The position numbers were made by a program, and so were the translations under genes. Of a stretch of DNA of 64,000 bases, positions 40,619 through 54,159 are shown piece after piece. Source of the DNA: Littorina saxatilis (taxonomy: Eukaryota > Mollusca > Gastropoda > Littorinimorpha > Littorinidae); NCBI RefSeq assembly GCF_037325665.1, contig NC_090246.1, positions 55,262,511 through 55,326,510 of the forward strand. Direction: 5' to 3'. The notes under the pieces were generated by a model. It saw nothing but the letters and a program-made list of their open reading frames with translations. It searched no databases and was not told where the DNA came from. Each line of letters begins with the position of its first letter. The first letter of the stretch is position 1.

Positions 40619-42468
40619 ATGGCTCCGATTGGTCTGAAAGCCGTTGGTTTCTCCAGAGCTCTTTCTCTTTGTTTGAGTTTCTTCCTAAGCGTCTGTGTCA
40701 CAGCAGGTATAGAAGTTTGCCTTTTCAACGATTAAGGAGAATAATAAATTATGAATGCATTGAGTCTCGTCGTTGTTGTTGAAGTTTTGGCCTTCATTAT
40801 TATTCGTTTTGTTGTTGTTGTTGTTGTTGTTATTGGTGATGATGGTGTTGTTGCCGTTTTTGTGGATGCGGTAAACTGTTCCTCTGTTAGTCTCGCTGAC
40901 TGGCTTACGGACCTGCTGACTATGTTTTATTGTTTTTTTGGTGTTTGTTTTTATTTTCTTATAACTGTATAATTATTATTTGTATTGATATTATTGTGTC
41001 TTGTTCATACCTCTTCGCTGTATCTTTAGAGCTCCTTGCCAATGGAGTTGTCGGCCTTCCAGATCAGCCTCAATCTTCAAGCGTATCAACGTCTACCACT
41101 ACCAGTTTCTCCACCATCAACACTTCTTCAACAACAGCGACAACGCCACCAACACTGATAGTATCGACACCAACACCGCTCTGGAGAACGCAAAGGGAAG
41201 CGCCACAGAGATATGTCTTCTCCTTTCCTGCAGTCAACTTCGATAACAACGTTTACGAACAAAGTCTGGTTATCGCAACCACTCGTCCCCACAACGTCAC
41301 TGTTGACCTTGTGACGACTTACATGTTGCCGTCTGCCTACGGTCCCTACGTCATCAACAACAACAGCGCACCGCTGACTCTTGTTCTTGCGAAAAACGGG
41401 ATGACGAGTTTACATACGAGCGTCATGTCGGTGGAGATTACGTCATCAGACGTCGTCAACGTGTACGCGTTCGACTATTTTCTCTATAATATTGACGCCA
41501 TTCTAGTCCGTGACGTCACACAGCTGGGAGAACGCTACTCTGTGATGACTCTTCCCTTCACAAGACTATCGAGTAACCAGCGCTCGTTCTTTGTTGTGAC
41601 GGCTTCAGAAGACAACACTGCAGTCGTTATTCGTAAACCTGCTGGTGTTGATGTGGACCTTTCCTCTACCTCCGTTTCTTCACAGGTCAGCTTGAATTGT
41701 CACTGTTGCTATTGCTATATATCTACTTCTGTGTGTTTGTCCGTCCACAGGAGGAAGGTATCGTTCACTGGACCAACACTACCATAATAAGACTATACAC
41801 GGTATGTCACTCAGCTTCTTGTTCCTGGAGTCACTTCCCGAGAAAAAAATATTGTTCAAGATGGTTTTTCTCTTCCTACAGTCTGTTTAAGGTCAAATAA
41901 ATACAGTTGAATGATTGTTTTAACTACATGTACCTTTCATTTTCTGCTGCCGTCCGCCGCAGGTTGTTTTTAACCATCATTTGGACGATTCTTCGTTTGC
42001 GAACCGTTTATCGAGAGTGTTGAAAGACATGCTTGCCGCACCGAATATGCATACTAGCGCTCGTTGGTCTAAAAAAATATGTAAATATTGCGCAGCAAAG
42101 GGAAGATACCCACAGGACTTTCACTTTTTTATTTATGGAAATAATCATCGAATATCCGATTATTAACCAATGAGCGCATCGGACTACACTCTCCTCGGAC
42201 TTCAGCTGCTAACCATCGAACTGATTTGCCGGCGACAGACACGTTTGGTCGCACAGAATACGGTTTAAAAACATGCGGCGGACAGGCAGCTAAACATAAA
42301 AGGTACAGATAACTAGAACATTCATTTATCCTGGTATAAAGTTACAAAGGCCCTCGACATTGGCAATTATTTTTTGGATAATTTTTTCTGAAGTGGAGCG
42401 AGACTACCTTGTAGTCTTATGATAGTGTTGGTCCAGTGAACGATACCTTCCGCCTGTGGTCCGTCTCG

Positions 42469-42523
<55 letters not shown>

Positions 42524-42633
42524 GTCTCTCTGTCTCTCTCTCTCACACACACACACACGTACACACACACACACACACACACACAAGCATCATCATCATC
42601 ATCATCATCATCATTAGCATCATCATCACAATA

Positions 42634-42667
<34 letters not shown>

Positions 42668-44597
42668 CCACCCAACCACACACACAACCACACACACACA
42701 CGTACATATACTGTATGCAAATAAAACAACACCCCTCCAAAATAAACTACACACTATGGAACAATCAGACAACATAATTATAAAACACTGTCATCTGGTC
42801 ATCAGCAGTCCACAGGCGACGGCCGATTGGTGACCACCACACTCAACAAACTACAAACAGTTAGCACCATCCACGATGGCGACTTAACTGGACTGGACAT
42901 TCGCTCGGACAAACCTCTGGCACTGTCCTTCGGCCTCAACAGAAACATGATGACAGGCGGGTGCTGCCGGGATCATATGTGGGTGCAGCTACCCGGAGTG
43001 CAAGTATGGGGGAAGGAGTACGTCACGTTCCCTACGACAGCTATGGGTCCTTCGTCAACTGACGTGTATTACCTGGCGGCCGCGGAGAATGATACGGTGG
43101 TAAGTATTTGAATGAGTTTCCTTCTTCTTTGATTTATTCAACATTGATTATTTTAAAAACGAGACCGACTCTCTGTTTCAGTCTCAGTTTCTGTATTTGT
43201 GCAGGGTTCAATTCAGAATGGCAAAATCTCTAAATCTTTCTCTGAGTCTGACTTTTTCTGTTTCTGCATAATAAGATCTATTCACACTGACATTATTTGA
43301 AAATCTCATCAATCGACCCCTTTATCCATGAAAGTAGTGGTAGTGTACCGCTGACGAAGTGTATCCGTATGAAAATAAGCTATTGAACAGAACACTTGAA
43401 GGTAATATCTTAATCGAGTTTGCATTTTATTTTGCGCGGTCACCATTGTTCTGCTTTGTTCATGTGTTTGTGTTTTCACGATCTGGCCCAGCTCTTTGCA
43501 TAGGGCAAACGCACATTTCTTTCCTGAACATGTACAACGTTTACTTTTCAGCAATATGTGTATGTGTGGGCGTGTGTGTGTGTGTCAGTGTGTGTCAGTG
43601 TGTGTGTGTGTGCGTGATTTTACCAACACTACGCTAAATTCCTTGTGCTTTAAATGTTTTTTAATGTCACTTGGCTCAATAAATACTGTATTATGTATTC
43701 TGTATTCTGTATTGAAGAAAAAGTATGCAGTACAAAAGAGTTTCGTTGATCCACATGATAAAACGCCGCGGGGCACACCAAAGAACATGCCTTGGTGACC
43801 TTTGCATGGGAAGGACAATGGATTTCGTTTTGTTGTGACGTAAAACAACGCGCTATACGAGTAACATATATCCTAAATCCGTTGCTTTCAACCATGAATA
43901 GCACAGCACAGCTCACACGCCCTGGTGGCCTCGGCGCAGAAAGAAAAATGGCCACCACGATTTTATTTCGGTTTAATAATTGCAGTTACGTTATAAAAAA
44001 TAAAGATGAAATCAGATTTGTATCAAGGAAACCTTTTGCTTTTAACGAATTTGCAGTTATTATTTTCTTACAGGTATATGTTGACTGTGACCAACGCCTG
44101 ACGCTCAGCGACGCGTACGAGTGGACAAACACGACCCTGGACACAGCCAGTTTTCACTACCTGGTCAGCGACAAACCTGTCGTTGTGATCAAGGCGGTGC
44201 GTGGAACTAGATATGTCCTTCACCCCTGCATGCTGACCTTAACAGACACAAGTCGTTGGACCACAGCAATGACATTCGCTCTGCCTACCAAAGCTCTATG
44301 GGACCGCGCAAGCTTGAAATTCACCGTCACAATCATCACGGAAGAAGCTCAGACAGACAGTCTCACGATCAACGGAGAACACCTGCAATCAAACTGGAAA
44401 AGTGTGAGTCGTTCGAACCCCCTCCTAACCCCCCCCCCCCCCCTCCCCACTTTTTTCTCCCTCCCCCACTCTCTCTCTCTCACACATATACCTCAACCTC
44501 TCTCACTCCCTCTCGCTCTCTTTCTCCCCCCACCCCACACACAGAGTGAGATACACACATGGTGATTACACACACTATCACCCACAGTCACACACTG

Positions 44598-44630
<33 letters not shown>

Positions 44631-44890
44631 AACACACACATACCAATCAATCAATCAATATGAGGCTTATATCGCGCGTATTCCGTGGGTACAGTTCTAA
44701 GCGCAGGGATTTTTTTCTTTTCAATTTTTATTCAAGGCGCAGGGATTTATTTATGCCGTGTGAGATGGAATTTTTTTTACACAATACATCACGCATTCAC
44801 ATCGGCCAGCAGATCGCAGCCATTTCGGCGCATATCCTACTTTTCACGGCCTATTATTCCAAGTCACACGGGTATTTTGGTGGACACACG

Positions 44891-44937
<47 letters not shown>

Positions 44938-46356
44938 GAAAATCTTTTGTAGGCGTGCGTACAAATGTATACTATTATGTTCTTGACGATTTTTGACTCA
45001 GCTGCAGTGGCTTGATCTTGTATACAGATCTCTGCAGGGAAAAGCAACAGCAGCAGAGCATTGGTTGGTGGAGAACTGACAGGGCTCAGTCGCGGCGTTG
45101 TGTACGCGCTGAGTTCAGTGAGCGGAACGACACGCATGGCTGCCTATGTCACTGGTGCCAGCAAAGCCCACGGCTTGTGCTACGCTCTTGGCGGTGACGC
45201 ACCAGAGGTAAGTTATTTGGCTAGCTAGATTGTGGGGTGTGTAACATTGAGGGGGCCTTCCTTCCCATGTAAACAGATATACTTTATTAGACATGTTGAC
45301 ATTCCGTATCATGGTTTAAGGACGTCCTCAAACTTGGATCCACACAACGTACTTCCTATTTGGTGTGCATTAACTTCAGCTTATTCGTGACCAGTACACA
45401 AAGTAGCACGTTTGTAGGTCAAAATAATGGTCTGACGCGTGTGCGCTTTCAAGGAAATGTTCCGAATTCGGGGATTGTCTCTACAGTACGAGGGTTGAAA
45501 ATGGTCATACCTACCTACCTGCCTTTAAACCTCAAGACTTGTACCTTTTGGACTATTTGAATGTCCGAGTGTACATATTGCTGTAATTCAGTCGTCGATT
45601 GTCTAAGGTTGGTTAGGGTATACTAGATCCTTCAAATTAGCCCAAAGGTAACAATCTGGAGGGCTTAAATCGGGTTAGTTTGTCTACCGCCCAATTTCAA
45701 AACTCGTACTGCATGTTGAATAAGTCCGAGTTCGGATTTGTTTTTTTGGAAAAAGGCATAACAGTCAAAGCTGAAGTTAATAAACACCAATTATATTGAT
45801 CAAGAGATGTAGAAGTTACTAGCATTTTAGTGGGTTGCTTTTTTTGAGGGGTTACCCTGCACCTGTGCAAAGTGAGAATGTATTTGATACAATTTATGGA
45901 CATGATTTTGTTTGATTGTCATATATGTTAGTCAGTAAAATCATCCCTTTGTGCACAGAAAAAGCAGACTGCTGATAATGTTGTTGGTGTATGTAGTTAC
46001 ATATAAGTTCGTTGGTGTGATAACATTCGGACCAAACTCTGGGGAACGGCATAAAAACTCCGCCGCACGGCCAGCTTTGTGGCATCCCTCGGAGAGAGAC
46101 TCTAAACCGTGCAATCTGTCGAACGCAGAAGAAGAAGAAGGTGTGATAACAATTTTTTTTTTTTTTTTTTTTGTATTTGCCAAGCACAATCATCGTGGGG
46201 CTTTTAATCCATAACATGCATCCGTCTACAATGTATCTTCATTTATCCTTCAACATGTATAATAAATATGTAAATGGCAAGTATACAAGACATACAACAT
46301 TAGGACCTAACCGACAGACGGACATATAACATACCGACAATACTGATAAAAAAAGG

Positions 46357-46418
<62 letters not shown>

Positions 46419-49183
46419 GAGAGAGGGAGAGGGAGAGGGGGTAACAGGGTGACAGACAGGTAAGAGGATAAGTGAAGCAGACAGACATAAGACATACACA
46501 CACACTCTTGCCTAAAATCTTATAAAAACCTACAATTTTAAACTGTACAAAAAGTTAAGCTGAAATGGACACTTCGCCTTGGTCAATAACCTAACATATA
46601 TTCGCATAGGGTAACCACTCTGACAAAAATTCAACATTTCTATTCCTGATAAGATTCAATTTCTTTTCAATGTAATATCTTTGTTTTAATATTTTCAAAA
46701 AAACATTCAAAAGCGGAACTGAGCCCTGAAGTTTACATTTATAAATATAATATTTTGCTAAAAGAATAATCAAATCTAAAACATTATCAGTGTTCACATT
46801 ATCATCATTTCCAAATATTATCAATCCTTTTGAAAAAGTCAAATGTTCACAATGTAAACATTCTTTGTGCAATACATTATTCAATTTAATCCAGAAGGTT
46901 TTAACAATCATACATTCCCAAAATAAGTGAAAAATTGTCTCTTCATGATACCCGCAAAATGTGCAGAGCGTTGAATTTTTAATTTTACATAAATATAAAT
47001 ATTTATTACAAGGTAGAATCCGGTGTAGGGGTCGCAGCTGAAACCACCTTAAACTGACATCAACAGTACTTTGAAAGGGTTTCAAGAAAATTAATTTCCA
47101 ATTCATATTACTTTCACTGGTGCTTTTCCATTTTGAAACCGCGGATGGAATATCGTTAGACTGCACAAACACCTTCTTCACAACATGATTTCCTTTTTTT
47201 ATCACTGACCACACTCTACTATCCACTGATTCATGCTGACAATTCAATGTCTTAAAATTCAATTTCTTCTGATAGCTTTTCACAGCGGATACAATTCCAC
47301 AATACAACAAAATATCACTTTTAACATTGGGAAATAATTCAGAAAATTCTTGATAATTCAAATATTTACCCTCCATATTTACTAAATGTTTCACGTGTAC
47401 AATTCCTTCTTCATGCCAACTCTTATAATAAATGCTTCTTTTACCTCTCACTATGTTATCATTATAAAAAAGACATTCGTACAAAAATTCATCAATATTA
47501 ACAGGTAAACATTTTGCATATAACTTTTCATAATGCTTTAACACATCTTGCCAAAACTTGTTTTTCACCGTATTTTTCAACACTTTTATATAATTGCTAC
47601 CAACCAGATTCACACTATTTAGTTCTGGATACATATCCATAACAAATGTCTTCAAACATGAATCACCACAAACAACTTTTCGCATCCAATCGATCTTCAA
47701 TGTTGACAAAAATACATAAATATTCACCATATTTAACCCCCCTTCTTCAAGGGGTTTACACACTACTGTCTTTTTAATTTTTGCTCTTTTACCACTCCAT
47801 AAAAGTGATAACAATTTATTTGCATTTCATGTGTGTTGTTATAGCACTTATGGAAAGACTTATCAGATAACTCAAGAAACGCTGTACTGCAGAGTCATTA
47901 TTTTAATTTTCTGTCATTTTTCTGTCATGCTTTATTAGAAGAGTCATACTCCCAAGGTGTGTGCGTGTCAAGTTGTCATCAACCACTTGCGCTTCTGGTA
48001 GAATGACTGAGGTCTTTTACGTACCACAGCGGTGACAAGAGAGTGGACATGGATAATTGGCCCGTGATCGAGCTGGCCTGGGTTCCAACTTGTGACCCTA
48101 AGCTACCCCGATTTCAAACCAAATTATGTATTTATGATTTACCATTGTATTATTTGTCTGTTGCAGACTAACGGCTGGAATCCAATCTTCACTTGTCCCG
48201 AGACCACTACCTATGCCCTCACCACCTTCGTTAACACAGCATACACAACCAAGGACGCAGGGTACACAGAGACAACAGAGAGCACTCTTTTACGTGTGTC
48301 CACAACCGCTGGGGAGGGCACATCCCATACTGAATCCAACTCGGGAACTTATACTGATCTTTCAACCATCTGGAAGGCGAGCACGACTGCTAAAGAGGTC
48401 ACCACCGAGGTCACTGGCGTTTCAGATTCAATTTCCACAACTCGGTGGGATGGTAGCACTACTCTCGGGCAAGTGACAACGAGCAGTTCTATCAAGAACA
48501 AATTCACCGTTGGCAAACAACCTGCAACAGAAAATGGCAGGACCAAACCAACATTAGACTTTGAGACCACAAATAGAGAACTCCAAACGGAAAGTACCCA
48601 AAACAGTAAGATCACATCAGAAGACACCACAGTTAGAGAAGGAATCAAAGGTACCACTCTCGAAGAGAATCTGACGATCAGAACTGAAACCCCAAAAGAA
48701 ACCCTCATGACAACAACGGACAACACTATCACCTCCCAGGTCTTCAAATCCACAGCCACGGACACTACATCCACAACATCAGCAGCTCGCACCACACCCA
48801 CCAAACGCCCGCCTACGACCAAACCATCACAACCTCCAAAGCCTGCTCAGCGGATCCAGCCTTGCTACTGCAAGCAGAACACCCCCAGGTCGTCCTCCCC
48901 AAAGACCCCGGCCCAGGAAGAGGAGGAGGAGGCGGCAGTCGTGGCAGTGGTGGAGGAGCTCAAAGTCAACCTCACCGTTGCCAGGGGCAACACCAGCGCC
49001 AGTGTCCGCAAGGTCAGCAGCGCTCCAGATGAGCGCTCGTCCAGTTTTGCCATGGGTGCCTTCGCCATCGTCTCGCTATCGCTGGTGTTGGCCGTGGTGC
49101 TGTCCTTCGACTGTATCCGTGTTGTGCAATGGGTGCACGCCAAGAAGACGGCCTCACGCTCAATGAAGCAACAGTCCGCTTAG
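40619..49183 (+). CDS. IgGFc-binding-domain membrane protein, copy 2 (7 exons, 870 aa)
   Basis: Exons: 40,619-40,706; 41,030-41,685; 41,751-41,801; 42,809-43,099; 44,074-44,403; 45,028-45,207; 48,167-49,183. Exons 1-6 match copy 1 in length and phase; I count about 27 amino-acid differences in 532. Exon 7 starts (TNGWNPIFTCPETTTYALTT) and ends like copy 1. Between these, the stalk is about 160 mostly non-repetitive Ser/Thr/Glu-rich residues plus one relative of the 24-residue repeat of copy 1. The C-terminal Cys-containing segment, NLTVARGNTSASVRKVSSAP block, transmembrane helix and basic tail are nearly unchanged. A type I membrane protein with an extracellular IgGFc-binding-like domain is likely; ligand unknown. 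Intron 6 is 2.96 kb and contains two truncated LINEs. No in-frame stop or broken splice site was seen. Confidence 0.85.
41930..42306. mobile_element. Terminal-inverted-repeat element in intron 3 (copy 2)
   Basis: Duplicate of 19,089-19,465. Confidence 0.7.
42414..42459 (-). repeat. Inverted copy of exon 3 inside intron 3 (copy 2)
   Basis: Same as 19,573-19,618. Here the sense exon has changed one Ile codon to Thr while the inverted copy kept the older base, so the two are not being kept identical. Confidence 0.9.
42470..42710. repeat. Compound (CT)n (CA)n (CAT)n microsatellite
   Basis: Shorter allele-like counterpart of 19,630-19,905. Confidence 0.95.
44644..44885 (-). mobile_element. SINE with LINE-type 3' tail
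   Basis: The 3' end lies on the left: (ATTG)n then GAATACGCGCGATATAAGCC on the minus strand, matching the 3' end of the LINE fragment at 13,221. The body includes GGCCGATGTGAATGCGTGAT and an internal A-run. It lies in a CA-rich part of intron 5 and is absent from gene copy 1. The family is not named. Confidence 0.75.
46026..46139 (+). mobile_element. Very short 5'-truncated LINE 3' end with (GAA)n tail, 114 bp
   Basis: Reads TKLWGTA then KLRRTASFVASLGERL and a stop, related to the ORF2 tail at 7,834-8,159, then GAACGCAGAAGAAGAAGAAG. Flanked by GGTGTGATAACA at 46,014-46,025 and 46,140-46,151. Confidence 0.85.
46156..47804 (-). mobile_element. 5'-truncated L1/Tx1-like LINE
   Basis: Minus-strand frame (46,591-47,804, about 400 codons, open) is the C-terminal third of a LINE ORF2: KPLEEGGLNMVN near the truncation, RWFQLRPLHRILPCNKYLY, and a zinc-knuckle CTFCGYHEETIFHLFWEC as in L1/Tx1 elements. 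The 3'-UTR has a GA tract (46,360-46,440) and ends in a poly(A), seen as T at 46,153-46,172. The 13-bp target repeats GTGATAACAATTT are at 46,143-46,155 and 47,805-47,817. It is absent from gene copy 1. Confidence 0.9.
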
Positions 49184-50005
49184 TTGTCAGCACGCCAAGA
49201 TGACCGCCTCACGCTCCTTGAAGGAACAGTCCGCTTCGTTGTCAGCACGCCAAGATGACCGCCTCACGCTCTTTGAAGGAACAATCCGCTTAGTTGTCAG
49301 CACGCCAAGATGACCGCCTCACACTCTTTGAAGAAACAGTCCGCTTAATTGTCAGCACACCAAGATGATCGCCTCACGCTCTTTGAAGGAACAATCCGCT
49401 TAGTTGTCAGCACGCCAAGATGACTGCCTCACTCTCCTTGAAGCAACAGTCAGTGTAGTTGTCAGCACGCCAAGATTACCGCCTCACGCTCTTTGAAGTA
49501 CCAATCCGCTTAGTTGTCAGCACGCCAAGATGACCGCCTCACGCTCTTTGAAGCAACAGTCAGTGTAGTTGTCAGCACGCCAAGATGACCGCCTCACTCT
49601 CCTTGAAGCAACAGTCCGCTTAGTTGTCAGCACGCCAAGATGACCGCCTCACTTTCCTTGAAGCAACAGTCCGCTTAGTTGTCAGCACGCTAAGAATACC
49701 GTTTCACGCTCTTTGAAGCAACCGTCTGCTTAGTTGTCAGCACGCCAAGATGACCGCCTCACTTTCCTTGAAGCAACAGTCTGCTTAGTTGTCAGCACGC
49801 CAAGATGACCGCCTCACGCTCTTTGAAGCAACATTCTGCTTAGTTGTCAGCACGCCAAGATGACGGCCTCACTCTCCTTGAAGCAACAGTCTGTTTAGTT
49901 GTGAGCACGCCAAGATGACCGCCTCACTCTCCTTGAAGCAACAGTCCGCTTAGTTGTCAGCACACCAAGATGACCGCCTCACGCTCCTTGAAGCAACAGT
50001 CATTG
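49140..50005 (+). repeat. About 55-bp tandem array after the stop of copy 2
   Basis: About 15 units of the same repeat as 32,640-33,770, again starting from the coding end TASRSMKQQSA and its stop. Presence in both genes shows that the array predates the duplication; unit order and number differ. Confidence 0.95.
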
Positions 50006-51095
50006 TCAACCATTTGCCATCATAATTTGACTTTCAGGACGACCCCCCGGAGAAGATGTTTGTACATTTTAAGTGGCAATATTTAAGTGGCAAGTGTTAA
50101 AAGGCATGCACTTTGTAGAACCTTCTTGATTTTACAGTTATAGACCTAAACGTAGGCCTAATTAAGTAGTTTGAAACTAAGAAAGAAAACAAGCTTACAT
50201 CGGTCCCGCATAGCCATATTGCTTGAAGGGACGTTCAAGAACAACCAACCAACCAACATCCTTCATTCGTGTTCTGCACACATTTAACGCTGGGGGGGAT
50301 GGCTTCCCATAGTCCAAGTATGACCACTGCTATAAATATGCTAGTCCTGTAAACACGCTTGACATTTTCTTGATAATTGCTGTGCTACTGCGATGCCCAT
50401 CCCGCCAAGCATGACCGCAGCGTGTTTTGAGAGACACTGAGCGATAATAGCCGTCTCTGGAGAACAGCATGGACGTTAATTTTCTTCTCATGTGTTTACA
50501 TGAGTAAAAAAATGTTCACCCGTAATCACACTAAAATGAAATTTTAGCAGTAGGTAAATCAATTATTTGTCTTTATACATGCGAAGTCACTGATTTGTTT
50601 GGAAGTAGGTCAACAAACGTTTTACGGGATTTCAAAACACTTGCTGTAAACATCGCCACTGTTAGTGTTTTCTCGTCAAGATCAACAACGGTGAGGTTTG
50701 CAAATCGCTTTGCAATATTTTGTTGTTTATCGAGTTACATTAGTTGTAGCAAAGGAAGCAACCTCCTGCGGTGGCCGCTGCAGTTTAAACAGTTCCCTCC
50801 CTTAAACTTGTTCCTCGTTGTCAAATATTACTCTCACCGACAGTATACAAATTATTTCCTTGGTTTTTGCTATTAAAGTTTTTATCTCATCATTGCATTT
50901 CTGATTTAGTTATAATTTAAAAAAATACAGTTTGTATTTTACACAGTAGTAAGGCAAAATAAGTAAAGCAAAATCACTGGTTTTGATGTAGAGTACGCGC
51001 ATTAAAACCATTATCATTTGAACGTCAATTGTTTCACAGCAGTGGTGTGACACCAGTTCTAGTGTAGACTGCTTGTTGTTCGATCCTGTTTTTAA
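50006..51095. other. 3' flank of copy 2
   Basis: The first 650 bp have no clear match in unit B; from about 50,660 it matches 34,480-35,806, minus the repeat inserted there. No gene recognised. Confidence 0.5.
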
Positions 51096-51126
<31 letters not shown>

Positions 51127-51420
51127 CACACACACGAATACACATGTGTTCGCGCGCGCTCACACATGTACATACACGCGCACACATTCAAAAAAGAAAA
51201 GAGGTTTAAAACTAGGTCAACAGTGTCGACCTTCTGCTTCAGGAAATCAGAAGAGAGAAAGACGTTTACACGTTTGTAATAATGTCCTTGCCTGATACTA
51301 ATATTCCACAACCTAGAATGCTATGGTGCCTTCGTTTTTCAAGATGTCGACCTTGAGTCAAAGTAATTGCGAACCTGGCAGTGCCTAAACCCCGTCAAGT
51401 CGAAAAGCGCATTTAGAGAG

Positions 51421-51468
<48 letters not shown>

Positions 51469-51700
51469 ATAGAATGAGAGTGAGTGAATGAGAGAGAGAG
51501 TCACACACACATGCACACACACACGCACACACACATACACACACATACGCTCGCTTGCACTCACACAAACACATACATGCACACACACACACGCACGTAT
51601 GCACGCAAATAAAAAAAAACACACACACACACACACATACACAAACACTCACACAAACATACACACACAAACGTACGCTTGCACGCACAATTAGCATAAC
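51096..51700. repeat. Cluster of (CA)n and (GA)n microsatellites
   Basis: CA at 51,096-51,135, GA at 51,415-51,462, and interrupted CA tracts over 51,503-51,690. The first CA tract is where similarity to unit B ends. Confidence 0.9.
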
Positions 51701-52532
51701 AATAGTATGTCACATTATTGCACACTGGCTGCATATCTTACAAAGCATCTCATTTTAATAAAATGCATGCTCATGTGTACAACGAAAGAAGCGATTATCT
51801 TTTGAACATTAAATCTATTGAATGAATATTACTACAAGTAAGATGTAGTTATAAACATGTGTCACCAATTATTGGACTATGGTTTGTTTGAGGAAATTAG
51901 TTTATTTTAGAGTAAATATGTTGTATCAACAACAACAGCAAAACCACACCAATATCAATTATCAAATTCTGGGAAACAAGAGGCGAAGCCTTCAAGGCTC
52001 ACGTAAGAAATCGACAAACAGTAACACAAACTCAATCACTCCGTCACACATACACACACACACAGTAAGCATAGGTGACACTGTGCAAGAAAGCGAGACA
52101 CTGGATCTAGATTCTGTTTGTCTGCATGTAGCCTACTTACAGGGACACGACTGCCAACTAGTCTCGGCCCGCTCAAAATAACAATGACCGAGACTTTCAG
52201 TAATTCCTTCGCGTGACGTCTAACCCTCTTACGCCATAATGTGACGTCTTCAAATGTTAAAGTTTCTACCACAGACATACATACATACATACGCACGCAC
52301 GCACGCACAGACAGACAAAAGTTAGCATCGCATAGGCTACACTTACGTGAGCCAAAAATGAGAATGAAATGTATCGATTGAACACTGGAATTTACTTCTT
52401 TGAGCCATGTGACGTCAGAGTCCGACAGAAAATCATAATTCGTCGGCAAGCCGAGACCAAAACAGGGCATATTTGAGTGCGTTCAATCGTAAAAAAAATC
52501 GATCGATACATAAATGGTGTTTTTTTATGTTT
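51701..52532. other. No recognisable gene
   Basis: Open frames of 100-144 aa exist on both strands but show no domain and include low-complexity stretches. Confidence 0.4.
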
Positions 52533-52619
52533 GACCAAAATATGACAGTTTACACATTGTACACTTCGACCGACGGAGCAATGACTGTCTTGATCTGTGT
52601 AAAATGTCATATTTTGGTA
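52533..52619. mobile_element. Small hairpin element
   Basis: ACCAAAATATGACAGTTTAC at the left pairs with GTAAAATGTCATATTTTGGT at the right, with a loop of about 40 bp. Confidence 0.7.
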
Positions 52620-52992
52620 TACATGTAAATAACATATTATAATGTACTGATATTCAGAAGAACCAAATTGTCAGAATATAGTCACACATTATAAAAGTGA
52701 ACCATACGTATCAAATATAAAATAAAGAAAATACAAACACACATTGTGCAAAATTAGAGTAAGTGCTCATGGCTTGATAATTTGAACTGGTATATTCACG
52801 AAAATAGATTGTGCAAAAGACGTGAAGAAAAGGATGAAATACATTTTGCTAGATAGTTGTACGCATGATGTTCATCTTAGAAAACCAGTAATGAAACAAA
52901 ATTCAACGAAACTATACATTTATATGACGTATACGCCAACTTACACAAGCAGGCTAAATTGAAGACATTTTTGAATAGTTGTTTTCTTCACT

Positions 52993-53144
<152 letters not shown>

Positions 53145-53568
53145 GTACACTGAGCAATGCGCATGACGATGCGGGATGAAAGAGATTTTTTTCATGCGAA
53201 TTTAAATGTATATATATATATATATCCCATGACCTCCCTTCTTTGTCTCTGTTACTTCAGTATGGGTATATATGTTGTATTTTTATAGCTCAATAAATAC
53301 ATCATGGACTCCAAAAAATATATGATAGTGCAGATTCCGATTTGGGCAAAGAACTACTTTCCTCCCGACCTTTGACCTTGCGCCAAACAAATAGATTGTA
53401 ATACACTCTTAATTGCTTTGCTGCTAAAGAGTTCTATCCGCAGTTTTATTAACCCGTGCATAACACTAGTTTGAACAGTCGAACACTATCACAATGCACA
53501 TGGCTACAAACCAAAACAAAAAACGAGTACCCTCCCTTGCATCGAAGCAGACGACTGAGAGTCTGTCA

Positions 53569-54154
53569 CAGGGCCGGACTACCGGGGGGGTTATGGGGGT
53601 TGCGCAACCCCCCCCCCCCCTAGCCTAAACATGTACCTTACTTATTTAAATTTTTTTTATTATTGCTTATTTTATGCCGTTTTATGCAAGGAGCGACCAT
53701 TTTCTTATCTCAGAATATGACCTACCCGTCAGCTTCAGGGGGGGGGGGTGGGTTCTAGGGTTTCCGGACCCCCCCCCCCCAGCCAAAAAATAAAAATATT
53801 GAATGAGGTATGCATTTCTTTATTTTACATTGAGTTTCAATTTTTGGGGTATTAATCAGTGACAAAATCTGCTGCCTGAAACTGGTAATGATCATCCTCA
53901 GAATGCACCAGATTGCACCATTTTGCATCCTTTTTTTCAAAATTTTCCGGGGGGGCATGCCCCCGGACCCCCCTAGCAAGCTAGGCGCTTCGCGCCGTCG
54001 GCTCGGCGCTTCGCGCCTTCACACCCATATCTTCACAATATACTTTTGAAAAAACCCAGTCATAAAATGAACTGATCCGCCCCTGCCGCCAGGGGGGACA
54101 TCCCCCTGGGCCACCACTGGCAACCCCCCCTCCTCTTCGCCTAGTCCGGCCCTG
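53569..54154. mobile_element. hAT-like terminal-inverted-repeat element, 586 bp
   Basis: Ends CAGGGCCGGACTA and its exact reverse complement, flanked by TGTCA at 53,564-53,568 and 54,155-54,159. CAGGG-type ends are common in hAT elements; a 5-bp rather than 8-bp duplication makes the subfamily uncertain. The interior has G and C runs and an AGGCGCTTCGCGCC-like inverted motif near 53,987. No transposase. Confidence 0.82.
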
Positions 54155-54159
54155 TGTCA

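Larger units (their letters stand above)
36647..51096. repeat. Segmental duplication unit C (carries gene copy 2)
   Basis: Collinear with unit B. Private differences include a deletion of about 60 bp near 38,580 in D1, a SINE at 44,644 and two LINE insertions at 46,026-47,804. It lacks the 22,852-30,810 region and the TTAA element and SINE of unit A. The start resembles unit A more than B, while modules D1/D2 resemble unit B more, suggesting later conversion or unequal exchange. Confidence 0.9.

Noticed and set aside
36647-51096. Unit C as an assembly artefact of unit B
   Set aside because: Many private insertions, a different stalk exon and a different array length argue for a true duplication, although read depth cannot be checked here.
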